From NCBI GenBank assembly GCA_017941035.1, contig JAGAXG010000039.1:1-64000 (forward strand): a stretch of DNA of 64,000 bases, given 5' to 3'. Numbering within the stretch: position 1 is the first letter of the stretch; each line of letters starts with the position of its first letter. Of the stretch, positions 53,506 through 63,643 are shown piece after piece. The position numbers and the translations under genes are program-made. Source of the DNA: a bacterium. GTDB lineage: Bacteria > Cyanobacteriota > Vampirovibrionia > Gastranaerophilales > Gastranaerophilaceae. The notes below the pieces were generated by a model, which had not been told where the DNA came from, made no database searches, and worked only from the letters and a program-made list of their open reading frames with translations.

Positions 53506-54531
53506 TTATAGCATTTGACGGTACAAATCTATTTGTTTATCTGTTAGTTTTTCAGGCAGAGATATTTTTATTCTTGCATTTAAATTACCGTAACCGCCTG
53601 ATTTCTTAGGTAAACCAAGATTTTTTAGACGTAATGTTTTACCAGTTGTTGTCATAGCAGGAACTTTTATTCCAACATAACCATGAAGAGTTTGAATCTC
53701 CTTTTTACATCCTAAAACTGCTTCCGGAGGAGTAATTTCAATATCTTTAGTTAAATCAGAGCCATTTATCTCATATTCACTGTCTTTTGGAGTAATTATT
53801 AAATATAAATCACCTTTTTGTCCATAAGAATCAGTTCTTCCTTCTCCTTTTAAACGGATTTTTTGACCTTCCTTAATTTCTTTTGGCAATTTTACTCTTA
53901 TATTTTTAGTTTCATTGACAATACCTGTTCCTCCGCAATTAGAACAGTATCCTCCGCCGGAACATAGATTGCACTTTACCATGTCTGTAAATTTGACATT
54001 TATTGGCTCAGAAGAAAACAAATCTTTAGCTGTAACAGTCAAATTTTTTGTAATATCTAAATCCTGTGATTTTGGAGGTTTCCTTTTCTGTTGAGACTGA
54101 TACTGTGCTCCTCCCATATTACCGAAATCAAATCCTGAAAAACCACTTCGATTAGCTCGAGAACCGGAACCCATCATATCACCGAATAATGAACTGAAGA
54201 AGTCAGAGAATCCTCCCATATCTCCTCCGCCAAAACTAAATTGCTGATATCCGTTTCCTCCGTGAAAACCAAAATTCTCAAACCCAGGAGGAGGCGTATA
54301 ATCTGCTCCGCCCTGCCAGCCTGAGCCTAAACTATCATATCTTTGACGCTTCTGTTTATCTCCTAAAACTTCATAAGCCTCATTTATCTCTTTAAATTTA
54401 TCTTCTGCTTCTTTTGTTTTATTAACATCAGGATGGTATTTACGTGCAAGCTTTCTGTATGCTGATTTGATTTCAGATTCTGAAGCTTCACGTTTTACAC
54501 CCAATATTTCATAATAATCTTTGTACTTCAT
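53506..54531 (-). CDS. DnaJ-like co-chaperone with a reduced zinc region
   Basis: A J-domain protein (341 residues) that stimulates DnaK. The J-domain spans 1-70 with HPD (33-35). A long Gly/Phe-rich linker (about 75-148) follows, then the two client-binding beta domains. Classical DnaJ has four CxxCxGxG repeats, but here only C187-x2-C190 and C196-x2-C199 remain, enough for one zinc site. CbpA has none, so this is intermediate. Its AGGAG (54541-54545) lies in the 3' arm of a long hairpin. Confidence 0.85.
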   Translation of the reverse strand: MKYKDYYEILGVKREASESEIKSAYRKLARKYHPDVNKTKEAEDKFKEINEAYEVLGDKQKRQRYDSLGSGWQGGADYTPPPGFENFGFHGGNGYQQFSFGGGDMGGFSDFFSSLFGDMMGSGSRANRSGFSGFDFGNMGGAQYQSQQKRKPPKSQDLDITKNLTVTAKDLFSSEPINVKFTDMVKCNLCSGGGYCSNCGGTGIVNETKNIRVKLPKEIKEGQKIRLKGEGRTDSYGQKGDLYLIITPKDSEYEINGSDLTKDIEITPPEAVLGCKKEIQTLHGYVGIKVPAMTTTGKTLRLKNLGLPKKSGGYGNLNARIKISLPEKLTDKQIDLYRQML

Positions 54532-54535
54532 AATA

Positions 54536-54576
54536 AAAATCTCCTATACTGATTTTAATACAGAATAGGAGATTTT
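54536..54576 (-). terminator. Hairpin holding the dnaJ-like gene Shine-Dalgarno
   Basis: On the minus strand AAAATCTCCTAT pairs with ATAGGAGATTTT, with an inner CTG/CAG, and a TTTTT run follows. It can terminate the upstream winged-helix gene. It also buries AGGAG nine bases before the dnaJ-like ATG, so it could control that start. Confidence 0.65.
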
Positions 54577-54614
54577 TTATTATTTTTAATTATTTCTTAA
54601 TTATGTAAATCTGA

Positions 54615-54836
54615 TTAACGTAAACTTACCTTAACTGCAGGTCCTTTTTGTTGAATTTCAACTTTGTTTTCTCTGGCTAACCAGCCTAAACCTAAATCAG
54701 CAAAGTTACCTTTCAAATCTAGTTCCTTTTTCATTTTTGCAAATGAAGTTGTTCCGTTTTCATGAAGATAATTATAAATTTCACCAGCTGAAAATCCAAT
54801 TTGCTCTTCTAACGTTAATTTCGATGATACTGTCAT
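54615..54836 (-). CDS. Small winged-helix protein, DUF2582-like
   Basis: About 73 residues from the ATG at 54836, preceded by GAAGGAG; the frame runs five codons further to 54851. The pattern IGFSAGEIYNYLHENGTTSFAKMKKEL, then LGLGWLARENKVEI, is that of the DUF2582 winged helix family found in many anaerobes. It probably binds DNA or RNA; the target is unknown. It precedes the dnaJ-like gene on the same strand, separated by the hairpin at 54536-54576. Confidence 0.78.
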   Translation of the reverse strand: MTVSSKLTLEEQIGFSAGEIYNYLHENGTTSFAKMKKELDLKGNFADLGLGWLARENKVEIQQKGPAVKVSLR

Positions 54837-54987
54837 TTTTTCTCCTTCCATTTTTGCGAATAATTGTATCTATAACACTTTTTCTATACACCAATTGTAA
54901 TATGCTTTCTTATTTTAAACATCATTCCAAAAATGTAGATTCTTGGATAAATTTTATGCTAAAATACTCTATAAGGAGTATTGAGAT

Positions 54988-57900
54988 TTGTTTATTGAAG
55001 GAAGTATAGCATCAAATAAAACAGAATTACTTATTGATAATTATGCGAAGCTTATTAATAGCGGAATTCCTGCATCTGAAATACTCGTACTTGTTCAAAA
55101 TTCAACTTTAAAAAAAAATTTTATTAACGAATCTATGAATAAAATTGATGTTGATTGTCTTGAAAGACTTCAAGTGCATTCCTTTTATTCTCTTGTTTAC
55201 AATACTATAAGTGATAATTGGGCTTTTTTAGAAGATAGAAACATTTATGATAATCCTACTGTTTTGCCAAATTTATCTGGATTAGAAGTTTCACAATTTA
55301 TATTAAAAGATATTTTAAAAGAGGTTAAATTCAAGGGTTATAATTCAAGAATGTCTTTAATTCAACAAATTTTTAGAAGATATTCATTGATAATTCAAAA
55401 TAATCTTACTTCAAAGGAAGTTGAAAGACGTGCAGAAATTTTAAAAGAAGGATTTTCTGATGAAGCTTCACTGGCAATAAAAAAACTTTTAAAGAAAACA
55501 CTTAAACTTCGCGGATTCGACTACTTACGCCAGTGTCTTTTGTTCAATTTCATATATAAAAATACAACATATTTTGACAATATAAAATATTTAATTGTTG
55601 ATGATGCGGATGAATGCACTCCAATATGTATAGATTTTATAGAATATTTAGCACCAAAATTACAAGAAGCTTATATTTCTATTGATCCTTTGGGTTCAAG
55701 CAGATGCGGATATTTGAGTGCAGATAAAAATAATTACGAAAAACTCAAAAAGATATTTAAAACAGATATAGTTAAAATAGGTGATAATAACGAATCAATT
55801 TCTTTATATAACAATGTAAAAAACAACGAACACAACATTTTGAAAAATTTTTCGTATACTTCTTTTTCAAAGCGTTCGGAAATGACAGATGAAGCCATAA
55901 AAAAAATAAAAACGCTTTTGGCAAGCGGAGTTTCGCCTTCAGAAATTTCTATAATTTCTCCAATAATTGACGAAATGTTAAAATTTGATTTAAAAGAAAA
56001 TTTTAAAAATACCAATTTATTATTTCTTTCAGGAAGTGAAAAACTTATTCAAAACAGACTTGTAATGACGGCTATTACAATTTTAAAACTTAATACAGAA
56101 TTGAAAAATTCCCTTTCAGAATTTGATATAAGAGTAATCTTATCTGAATTTTTGCATATACCTTTAAAATATTGTCAGGAAATATTATTAAAATTTGATA
56201 AAACAAAAGAACTTATCCCATTTGAATTTGAGGATAATGAATATTCTCAAAAATATTCCGAATTTATAAAACTCGTTCAGGTTTTGTCAATATCAGATAA
56301 AAAAATTTCAGAACAAATAATAGAAATTTATGAAAAACTATTTCAATTCGATAAAATTGAAAAAAATGAAATTAACAAATTCAATTTTTTTATTAAACAA
56401 ATTAAAGATTTTGAAGAAATTTTCGGAGAAGAATTTAATAAAAGGAAATCAGATATAATTTTGCAAACTGAAAACTCTGTAATATCTGAAAATCCTTATT
56501 CTGTTTTAGAAATAGAAGAAAATGATTTAATTATCTCAACTCCACAAAAAATAATTGATAATCAAATAAAAACAAAATTTCAATTTTGGCTTGATATTAC
56601 AAATTCTGAATGGATAAAATCAGATACCGGACCTTTGTATAACGCTTGGGTTTTCCAAAAAGACTGGGACAAGGATGATTATACCATCGAAGATAATATA
56701 AATTTATCCAAAGATAAAAATTCTCGTGTTCTTCGAAAGCTTTCACTTTGCGCAAGTAATCATATTTATTGTTATTCAAGCCTTTTTGACTCAAATGGAA
56801 TTGAAAACTACGGAGCATTAGAAGATTTTATTATAACAGAAGAAGTAGCAGACAATAATCAAACTGAAAACCAAAATTTCAAAATTATTCCCAGAGAAGA
56901 TCAGAAACCTGTACTTGAATACGAAAGAGGATATATGGGAATTTCGGCTGTACCAGGAGCAGGGAAAACCACAATTCTTCTTGCTCTTATAATTAAACTT
57001 CTGGAACGCGGAATAAATCCTGAGAACATTTTTGTACTTACATATATGGATTCGGCAGCGAGAAATTTTAGAGAACGCATAAAAAATATAAGAAAGAATT
57101 CTTCAAAAATGCCTAATATAAGTACTATCCATGGATTAGCTCTTAGAATTTTAAAAGAAAACGGAAACTACGAGAAACTTGGTCTTAATGCTGATTTTGA
57201 AATTTGTGACGATTCTCAACGCGGAAGAATTTTGAGAGAAATTTCTTCAAAGCTTAATATCAAACAAAAAAATGCCGAAGAATTTGAGCGGGCAGTTTCG
57301 GTATTTAAAATGAGCGGAGGAAAATTTCCACAAATTATTTCAGATACAAAACTGAAACAATTTAAAACTTTTTACGATTTATATATAGAAACTTTGCAAA
57401 CAAATAATCTTATTGACTATGATGATATGCTAACAGGTTCTGTTAAAATACTTGAACAAAATCAAGATATTCTCGCTCATTACCAAAATATTTGCGAATT
57501 TATAATTGAAGACGAAGCTCAGGATTCATCTTTAATTCAGCAAAAATTAATATCTCTTTTAGGAGGGAAATATAAAAATATTATAAGATGCGGAGATGTT
57601 AATCAATCAATTACAGCGACATTTTCTAATGCCGATGTTGAAGGATTCAGAAAGTTCATTACCGAAAACAATAATGTTAGTATGAACTGTTCTCAACGAT
57701 GTACAAAAGATGTTTGGGAATGTGCTAATCAACTTGTAAAAATAAGTTTAAATAATGAAGCAAGCAAAAATTCATTTTTTGAAATGTATATGGCTCCTGT
57801 TGAAGGGAAAAATCCTATAGAAAAAAATGGTGTTAATCTTCAGATTTTCGAAACTCCAAGAGATGAAAAGAATTTCATACTAAAAGTAATTAAAAACACT

Positions 57901-58848
57901 CTTTCAAAACATCCTGAATATACAGTAGGAATACTTTTACGTAATAATTATCAAGTAGAATCTTGGCAAAATTTAATTGAAAATAGCGGATTTAAAGTAA
58001 TAACACGAAATACCTGTTTAGAACAAAAAAGTATTTTTAAAACAGTTTTTGCAGTTTTAAAAATTATTCTTAATCCTTTTGATAATGAAAATCTCGGAAC
58101 AAATTATAATATTTTAGCTGATTATGGAATTTACAAAACAGGATTAGGTTCAGAAATTAAAAAATATGAAAATCCTTTTATTAACATAAATTGCGACAAT
58201 ATAAATAATCTTAGTTTAGAACAATTTTATTGGGATGTAAATTATTGGATTTCACTTTCATATATGAGTGCCCATGAACTTGTTGTAAAAATTGCACGTG
58301 ATTTAGGGCTTTTAAAATCTGATATTGATAAGTCAAATATTCATTTAATTTCTACACTAATAAAAAGAATTTGCATAAAAAATAACTCTTTGGAATATGC
58401 AGTACAAAGATTATCAGAATTATCGAAAAGACCTAATTTAAGCGGATTTAAATTTTTCTCAGAAGAAGATGAAGATGATAAGAAATCACTTCAGGGCAAA
58501 GTTCAAATTATGACAATGCACAAATCAAAAGGAGACGAATTTAACATTGTATTTATACCTGAAATGAGTGAAAACAAGCTTCCATTAACAATTGAAGGAA
58601 TAAATTTAAAATCTGCCGATTTTATTGAACTTGTCCGTTCCTTAAATCCTAATTACAGGGGGAAATCAGATTTTGAATTAAAACAAGAAATTCTTTCAGA
58701 AAATTTAAGATTATTGTACGTGGCAATTACACGAGCAAAAAATAAACTTTATATAACTACAAGCAGTAAAGAAAGTAGTTTCGGAAAATTAAAAGACTCC
58801 AATCCCAGTATAATTTTTGAAAAAATGAAGGAACAATATGATAAATAA
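54988..58848 (+). CDS. UvrD/AddAB-like protein with an inactive and an active helicase half
   Basis: A 1286-residue protein starting at TTG 54988 (AAGGAG nine bases upstream). Residues 1-640 resemble a decayed SF1 helicase: GSIASNKTE in place of Walker A, LIVDDADECTP in place of motif II and SIDPLGSSRCGY in place of motif III. From about 640 there is an intact one: VPGAGKTTIL, TYMDSAARNFRERI, EDEAQDSSL, GDVNQSITATFSNAD, MTMHKSKGDEF and LLYVAITRAKNKL. This is the inactive-plus-active arrangement of AddAB/AdnAB on one chain. The nuclease is the next gene, which overlaps by 11 bases. Probable role: double-strand-break end resection. Confidence 0.8.
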   Translation: MFIEGSIASNKTELLIDNYAKLINSGIPASEILVLVQNSTLKKNFINESMNKIDVDCLERLQVHSFYSLVYNTISDNWAFLEDRNIYDNPTVLPNLSGLEVSQFILKDILKEVKFKGYNSRMSLIQQIFRRYSLIIQNNLTSKEVERRAEILKEGFSDEASLAIKKLLKKTLKLRGFDYLRQCLLFNFIYKNTTYFDNIKYLIVDDADECTPICIDFIEYLAPKLQEAYISIDPLGSSRCGYLSADKNNYEKLKKIFKTDIVKIGDNNESISLYNNVKNNEHNILKNFSYTSFSKRSEMTDEAIKKIKTLLASGVSPSEISIISPIIDEMLKFDLKENFKNTNLLFLSGSEKLIQNRLVMTAITILKLNTELKNSLSEFDIRVILSEFLHIPLKYCQEILLKFDKTKELIPFEFEDNEYSQKYSEFIKLVQVLSISDKKISEQIIEIYEKLFQFDKIEKNEINKFNFFIKQIKDFEEIFGEEFNKRKSDIILQTENSVISENPYSVLEIEENDLIISTPQKIIDNQIKTKFQFWLDITNSEWIKSDTGPLYNAWVFQKDWDKDDYTIEDNINLSKDKNSRVLRKLSLCASNHIYCYSSLFDSNGIENYGALEDFIITEEVADNNQTENQNFKIIPREDQKPVLEYERGYMGISAVPGAGKTTILLALIIKLLERGINPENIFVLTYMDSAARNFRERIKNIRKNSSKMPNISTIHGLALRILKENGNYEKLGLNADFEICDDSQRGRILREISSKLNIKQKNAEEFERAVSVFKMSGGKFPQIISDTKLKQFKTFYDLYIETLQTNNLIDYDDMLTGSVKILEQNQDILAHYQNICEFIIEDEAQDSSLIQQKLISLLGGKYKNIIRCGDVNQSITATFSNADVEGFRKFITENNNVSMNCSQRCTKDVWECANQLVKISLNNEASKNSFFEMYMAPVEGKNPIEKNGVNLQIFETPRDEKNFILKVIKNTLSKHPEYTVGILLRNNYQVESWQNLIENSGFKVITRNTCLEQKSIFKTVFAVLKIILNPFDNENLGTNYNILADYGIYKTGLGSEIKKYENPFININCDNINNLSLEQFYWDVNYWISLSYMSAHELVVKIARDLGLLKSDIDKSNIHLISTLIKRICIKNNSLEYAVQRLSELSKRPNLSGFKFFSEEDEDDKKSLQGKVQIMTMHKSKGDEFNIVFIPEMSENKLPLTIEGINLKSADFIELVRSLNPNYRGKSDFELKQEILSENLRLLYVAITRAKNKLYITTSSKESSFGKLKDSNPSIIFEKMKEQYDK

Positions 58849-59470
58849 TTTTTCTCCAAATATGTTAAAAACATATCAAACTTGTCCGAAAAAATTTTAT
58901 TATAAATATATAGAGAACATAAATGTCCCTCAATCATCAACACCGTTTGAAAAAGGTAAAAAAATTCATGCTCTTGCAAATTACTGCATGCAAGGGATAA
59001 ATATCGATAGAATTAAAACTGCTTTAAATAAAGAGGAACAAAAAGTTTGGAATTTACTCTTAAAAAATTCTTATTTTAATAAAGATAAATTCAAATCAGA
59101 ATTTACTTTAACCTGTCGATTATCTGATATATGGATTGGCGGGCGTTTAGATGCTATAGTCCAAGATTTTGATAAATTTTATATTCTTGATTATAAAACA
59201 GGTTCAGCTCCAAAAAATGCAAAATACGATTATCAAACAATGATTTATTTATTGTGCGCAGATAAATACTTAAAAGACTACGGAGCACTATCTTTTGTAT
59301 ATATTGATTTGAAAAATGATAAAAATGAAATTATTGAACTTAATCAAAATCTTAAAACAGAATACGAAAGTAAAATTATTTCAGCATGCAAAAAAATAAA
59401 TTCCGACACGATATATCAATGTAATACAGAAGAATGCGCGAGATGTGAATATAAAAAATTTTGTAATTAG
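58838..59470 (+). CDS. PD-(D/E)XK nuclease of the Cas4/RecB/AddB type with Fe-S cysteines
   Basis: A 210-residue exonuclease-like protein. The first Cys is in [12 protein letters not shown] (around 14-25), followed by [17 protein letters not shown] and [10 protein letters not shown] (the catalytic D-xn-D-x-K core). The C-terminal [15 protein letters not shown] completes a four-cysteine iron-sulfur site, as in Cas4 and AddB. There is no CRISPR nearby, and it overlaps the helicase gene by 11 bases, so it is the nuclease partner of that helicase. Strand resection is the inferred role. Confidence 0.85.
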   Translation: MINNFSPNMLKTYQTCPKKFYYKYIENINVPQSSTPFEKGKKIHALANYCMQGINIDRIKTALNKEEQKVWNLLLKNSYFNKDKFKSEFTLTCRLSDIWIGGRLDAIVQDFDKFYILDYKTGSAPKNAKYDYQTMIYLLCADKYLKDYGALSFVYIDLKNDKNEIIELNQNLKTEYESKIISACKKINSDTIYQCNTEECARCEYKKFCN

Positions 59471-60327
59471 CCATTTATCGCAAAATAAACATCCTTTAAG
59501 CGTTTTTTAGTAATATGTGTATAAAGTTGCGTAGTTGAGACATCACTATGACCTAACAACTCTTGAACAACTCTTAAATCTGCTCCATTTTCTAAAAGAT
59601 GAGTTGCAAAAGTATGACGTAATGTGTGCGGAGAAATGTGCTTGTGAATTTTTTCTCCAAGTTTTCGAACAAAATTATAAACATCTTGCCGAGTGATTGA
59701 TTTCCCGTTCTCTCGCAGAAAAAGCGTTTTATTATTCTGTATTTTATTTTTTAAAATGATTAAATCACGAGTTTTTAAATAGTTGTTTATAGCATTTTGC
59801 GCGTTTGTACCAAAAGGAACAACCCTTTCTTTTGATCCTTTCCCGTAGCATTGTATATATTTAGATTTCAAATCTATATTGTTTAATTTTAAATTAACAA
59901 GCTCAGAAACTCTAAGACCACAATCGTACAAAAGTTCGACTATTAAAGCTTCTTCACTATTTAACTTTTCTTTAAAAATAGTTTTAATTTCTTCCAATGT
60001 TATAATTTTTGGGAGTCTTTTTGGAAGTTTAGGTTGTTCAAGAGTTTGTGCCGGATTTATTGAAATATAATCATTGGCGCAAAGCCACTTGAAAAATCCA
60101 CGTAAAGAAGCGATTTTGCGAACTACAGTACGCGGGTTAAACTTTCTTTCCCTGAGATTTAAAATGTATGAATTTAAATGATTTCTTGAAATTTGATTGT
60201 ATTCATCTGTATTACAAAATTCTAAAAAATCACCCAAATCACGCCTATATGCTTCAACAGTATTTGACGCAAGTCCTTTTTCAACATCGATGTATTCAAG
60301 ATATTCAGACAAAAGATCTAAATTCAT
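59467..60327 (-). CDS. xerD: Tyrosine recombinase XerD/XerC
   Basis: A 286-residue site-specific recombinase that resolves chromosome dimers at dif with FtsK. The N-terminal SAM-like DNA-binding domain ([16 protein letters not shown]) is followed by the catalytic domain with R in [11 protein letters not shown]-x-x-R in [14 protein letters not shown], and YTHITK with the nucleophilic Tyr. Length and motifs match Xer rather than a phage integrase. It overlaps the nuclease gene tail to tail by four bases. XerC versus XerD cannot be told by eye. Confidence 0.9.
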   Translation of the reverse strand: MNLDLLSEYLEYIDVEKGLASNTVEAYRRDLGDFLEFCNTDEYNQISRNHLNSYILNLRERKFNPRTVVRKIASLRGFFKWLCANDYISINPAQTLEQPKLPKRLPKIITLEEIKTIFKEKLNSEEALIVELLYDCGLRVSELVNLKLNNIDLKSKYIQCYGKGSKERVVPFGTNAQNAINNYLKTRDLIILKNKIQNNKTLFLRENGKSITRQDVYNFVRKLGEKIHKHISPHTLRHTFATHLLENGADLRVVQELLGHSDVSTTQLYTHITKKRLKDVYFAING

Positions 60328-60336
60328 ATAACTCCT

Positions 60337-61362
60337 TTACATTTTATCTGCGATGTTTGCTAACTTGAATAAAAAATCATCTTTAGTTCCATTTTTAAAT
60401 CCTTCAGGAATAAAGTTTTGTTTATATCTTTCAATAGCATAACGGTCAGTCATTCCGGAAATATAATCGACAACAACCTGTACACATTTTTCCGGCGGAC
60501 AAATATTTTTAACCATATCGAGATATAAATAAAAAAGTTCTTTTATTAGGCGTCTTGCCTTGCATTCTTCCAGTTTTGCAGGGGAATCAATATATACATT
60601 TTCAAACATCCATTTTCGAAGTTTTGTAGTATATTCCCATCCTTCTTCACTCATAGAAATTTTAGATTTCCCTATAGAATTGTTTACTACTTCAAGTATC
60701 ATTTTATTCAAACGTTCACTTTGATTAGATGAAAAATATTTTATACATTCTTTAGGTAAATCACTTTCAGAAATAACTCCTCCTCTTATCGAATCTTCAA
60801 TATCATGATTAATATAAGCAATTTTATCAGCAAGTTGAACAACTTTTCCTTCGGCAGTTGTCGGCTCAAATCCCCAAGAATGAGTTTTAATACCTTCAAT
60901 AGTTTCTTGGCATAAATTTAAATGTTCTAAAACCTCTACGACACGAACACTTTGAAGATTGTGATGAAATCCGCCTTCAACAAGTTCGTTTAAAACTCCT
61001 TCACCACAATGTCCAAAAGGTGTATGTCCCAAATCATGTCCAAGAGCTATTGCTTCAGTTAAATCTTCGTTTAAATCAAGAGCGCGCGAAATAGTACGTG
61101 CGATTTGAGAAACTTCAAGAGTATGAGTTAAACGTGTTCTGAAATGATCATCAAACGGGGAAAGAAAAACCTGTGTTTTATGTTTTAAACGCCTAAAAGC
61201 TTTTGAATGAAGTATTCTATCGCGATCTCTTTGAAAATCAGTTCTTAGATCACAAGGTTCATCCTTTTCCTTTCGCCCTTTTGAATAAACAGATTTTGCA
61301 GCAAACTTACTTAAATATTTAAGCTCACGTTTTTCGAGTTTTTCTTTTATCGTTTCAGTCAT
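60337..61362 (-). CDS. dgt: dGTPase-like deoxynucleotide triphosphohydrolase
   Basis: An HD-domain hydrolase (about 341 residues from ATG 61362, preceded by AGGGG; a frame to 61398 lacks a site). It shows RDRDRILHSKAFRRLKHKTQVF, RLTHTLEVSQIARTI, GHDLGHTPFGHCGE (the HD motif) and DKIAYINHDIED. Such enzymes cleave dNTPs to deoxynucleoside and triphosphate, balancing dNTP pools. It lies just upstream of xerD, nine bases apart. Confidence 0.93.
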   Translation of the reverse strand: MTETIKEKLEKRELKYLSKFAAKSVYSKGRKEKDEPCDLRTDFQRDRDRILHSKAFRRLKHKTQVFLSPFDDHFRTRLTHTLEVSQIARTISRALDLNEDLTEAIALGHDLGHTPFGHCGEGVLNELVEGGFHHNLQSVRVVEVLEHLNLCQETIEGIKTHSWGFEPTTAEGKVVQLADKIAYINHDIEDSIRGGVISESDLPKECIKYFSSNQSERLNKMILEVVNNSIGKSKISMSEEGWEYTTKLRKWMFENVYIDSPAKLEECKARRLIKELFYLYLDMVKNICPPEKCVQVVVDYISGMTDRYAIERYKQNFIPEGFKNGTKDDFLFKLANIADKM

Positions 61363-61433
61363 AAATTCCCCTTTTAGCAAGATTTTAACAAAAATCAAAT
61401 CGAAAATTTATCCTTTTTTTAGAGGAAATTATA

Positions 61434-61844
61434 TTATTTAACCACACAAAAAGCTTTACGAGCAAGACTATAAGTACGTTCCGTAAATTGACCACTATTT
61501 CTTAAAATGGCACCATTGCTATTAAAAACCATCATATAAGAATGAGAAGAATCTATAACTTGACTTGACCAAATACTTTGAAATACATCTAGTGTACCCA
61601 AACCCGTATTCTATATTCAATAAATCTGTTCCTTTGGATAGTTTGCGCTCAAAAACTGCTATTTTATTTTTGGTTACTGTATCATTTATTTTCGTTAGCA
61701 AAGCTGGCAATGTCAGCGCTGATACGACACCAATTATGACAAGAGCAATCAATGTTTCAGTAAGGTAAAGGCTTTCTTCTTTTGATCAAGGAGATTAACT
61801 AAAAATACCCCCCTAAAATTGGCTCTGCGACTACGTTTTAGCAT
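61434..61844 (-). pseudogene. Frameshifted type IV prepilin-like gene
   Basis: ATG 61844 follows AGGAGAG and encodes a leader ending KKKAFTL, then the frame breaks. The pilin core continues one frame over as LTETLIALVIIGVVSALTLPALLT, consistent with loss of one C in a CCC. A second shift after NIEYGFG puts the rest (LDVFQSIWSSQVID, ending SLARKAFCVVK) in a third frame, with stop at 61434. Intact prepilins have the AFTLTE cleavage site followed by such a hydrophobic helix. It is probably a recently lost minor pilin. Confidence 0.7.
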
Positions 61845-61865
61845 TGTTATCTCTCCTTTTATTCC

Positions 61866-61902
61866 GTTAATTCCTCTGTATGCTTGTTATAAACTATATT
61901 TT
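61866..61902 (-). repeat. Promoter/leader repeat, copy 2 (copy 1 at 42-78)
   Basis: Matches 42-78 at 32 of 37 positions. Here it lies 22 bases before the prepilin start codon and includes the -10 of its promoter and the first transcribed bases. Confidence 0.55.
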
Positions 61903-61914
61903 GAAAATTTTCAA
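61887..61914 (-). promoter_or_regulatory. Predicted promoter of the prepilin-like pseudogene
   Basis: On the minus strand TTGAAA (61909-61914), 16 bases, TTATAA (61887-61892), then about 40 bases to the ATG with an AGGAG site between. Confidence 0.5.
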
Positions 61915-61930
61915 TATTTTGTTATAATAA

Positions 61931-63577
61931 CTACGCTTTTTTGGAAGAATAATTCATAAACAAATCATTTGAAATGTCTCCGATTTTACCTACTAAAAAC
62001 GCTGATATTGCTCCGAAAAACAATGATTTTGATCCGGCGAAAAGCCTTGCACTACAAAATAATGATGTCCCTATTGCTGCCATAGCTGGTAATCCATATT
62101 TTAAACCGATTGACACTCGTTCTTTATTATTATCAGAAGTCGCTAAATAATAACTTAACGTACTAAATGCTCCCAATATAGACAATACATCAGTTGGGGC
62201 ACTACCTAATACTAAATCTCTTACTTTAGAGAAAAAGTCCTCTGTCTCAATTTTTATAGCATTATCTAATGATCTGATTGATCCTTTATAAACATGTTCA
62301 ACATCCGCAAATTCTTTTGGAGAAAGTAAATGTTTATAAATATTCAATATCTTTTCCATATTACCATTTCTAAAATTAAGATATGTATTTTCTAATTTTG
62401 TGATTTGTTTTAAAAGTTTTCTATTAACTTTATCAGAATGATTCTCGGATATTTCTTTTTTAAATATTGAAATATCTTCCAAAATTTTCTGTTCAATTAG
62501 AGATTTTTCTTCTTTTGTACCTGCTTTTGCAAGGTTTTTAAAATTTTCTCTTATATTTCTTAGAGTTTTTATTTTTTCGATATCATCAAAACTCACTAAC
62601 TTTGTCATTTTTATAATTCTTTCTTCAGCATCATTTGAAAGATCTGACAAAGAATAAGAAAGTTGTCTGCGCATCATTTTAACTTGTCTTTGGAGCTTTA
62701 ATTTATCTCGCGATATTTTAGAATCAGCAACAAACTTTTCTAAAGTATCACCTGATAAAAACCAACCTATGCCTTTTTTATTAAAATCATTTTCCATTTT
62801 TTGAGCAGAACTCTTTATAGTCTTATAACGATTGAATAAGCTATTTTCATTGAAATTGTTCACAAAATTTTGTTCATATTTATTATTTAAGCCTCTTAAA
62901 ATATTTAGCCAATCTTTTAATCTTTTTGATTCGCCATCGATTGTTATAACTTTATCCAAATTTCTTGAAGAAAGTTTACGTTCCAGCATTAAATGAAGCT
63001 GTCCAATATGCGCAAATCTTTCTGAAGTTTCTTCATACGCACTGATCACAGATTTGCGTCCAATTTTTTCAAAACGCTTTGTGATCGCAGAATGAACTTT
63101 TTTCATTTTACTATTTTTAGACATTAAACCTTTAATTGCAAAATCTTTTATCGTTGTAAAATTATTTATTGTCTCAAAACGTTTAGCCACAAAATCTATT
63201 TTTCTGGCTAAAAATTCGTAAATCTTATTTATTGAAGTATTAGAATTTTGCTCAAGCTTTGCTTTCTGAACCTTTGATTCAAAAAAATCTCGCATTTTTT
63301 CAAAATTTTTAGCTAAACCCTTCGGGCCGCCCCTTAAAATAAAAAATATTGAACCTGCAGTTAATAAAGTTGCAGTTGCAATTGAAATTCCTATAATTTT
63401 GGAATTCTTTGTCTTTCTTGCTTCGGTTGGAGACATTATTTTTATATCTCCTAATTCAGTAACTACACCGGAAGAAGCGTTATTTTGCATACTGAGCCAA
63501 TAATTCGAAGGATTTTTTTTACAATCGAACGGATTATTATAATTTTTATATTCGATTCCACTAACTGAATTAATCAT
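61931..63577 (-). CDS. Large hypothetical membrane protein with coiled-coil region
   Basis: A 548-residue protein with no recognised family. It has a polar N-terminus, a membrane helix near 60-80 (IIGISIATATLLTAGSIFFIL), then about 350 residues of Lys/Glu-rich helical sequence that looks like coiled coil. Three short hydrophobic segments lie near 455-535 (DVLSILGAFSTLSYYLA, GLPAMAAIGTSLFCSARLFAG, SLFFGAISAFLVGKIG). It resembles the protein at 20188 in size and layout. Only a weak AGG precedes the ATG. The function is unknown. Confidence 0.6.
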   Translation of the reverse strand: MINSVSGIEYKNYNNPFDCKKNPSNYWLSMQNNASSGVVTELGDIKIMSPTEARKTKNSKIIGISIATATLLTAGSIFFILRGGPKGLAKNFEKMRDFFESKVQKAKLEQNSNTSINKIYEFLARKIDFVAKRFETINNFTTIKDFAIKGLMSKNSKMKKVHSAITKRFEKIGRKSVISAYEETSERFAHIGQLHLMLERKLSSRNLDKVITIDGESKRLKDWLNILRGLNNKYEQNFVNNFNENSLFNRYKTIKSSAQKMENDFNKKGIGWFLSGDTLEKFVADSKISRDKLKLQRQVKMMRRQLSYSLSDLSNDAEERIIKMTKLVSFDDIEKIKTLRNIRENFKNLAKAGTKEEKSLIEQKILEDISIFKKEISENHSDKVNRKLLKQITKLENTYLNFRNGNMEKILNIYKHLLSPKEFADVEHVYKGSIRSLDNAIKIETEDFFSKVRDLVLGSAPTDVLSILGAFSTLSYYLATSDNNKERVSIGLKYGLPAMAAIGTSLFCSARLFAGSKSLFFGAISAFLVGKIGDISNDLFMNYSSKKA

Positions 63578-63643
63578 AAATCACTGACCTATAATTAATA
63601 TAAAACTTATTTTTGCGAAAATTTGCCTATTATTAAAGTTTTA

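Noticed and set aside
58838-59470. CRISPR Cas4 and a nearby array
   Set aside because: The nuclease resembles Cas4, but no repeat-spacer array or other cas gene is present; its overlap with a helicase gene explains it as an AddB-type nuclease.
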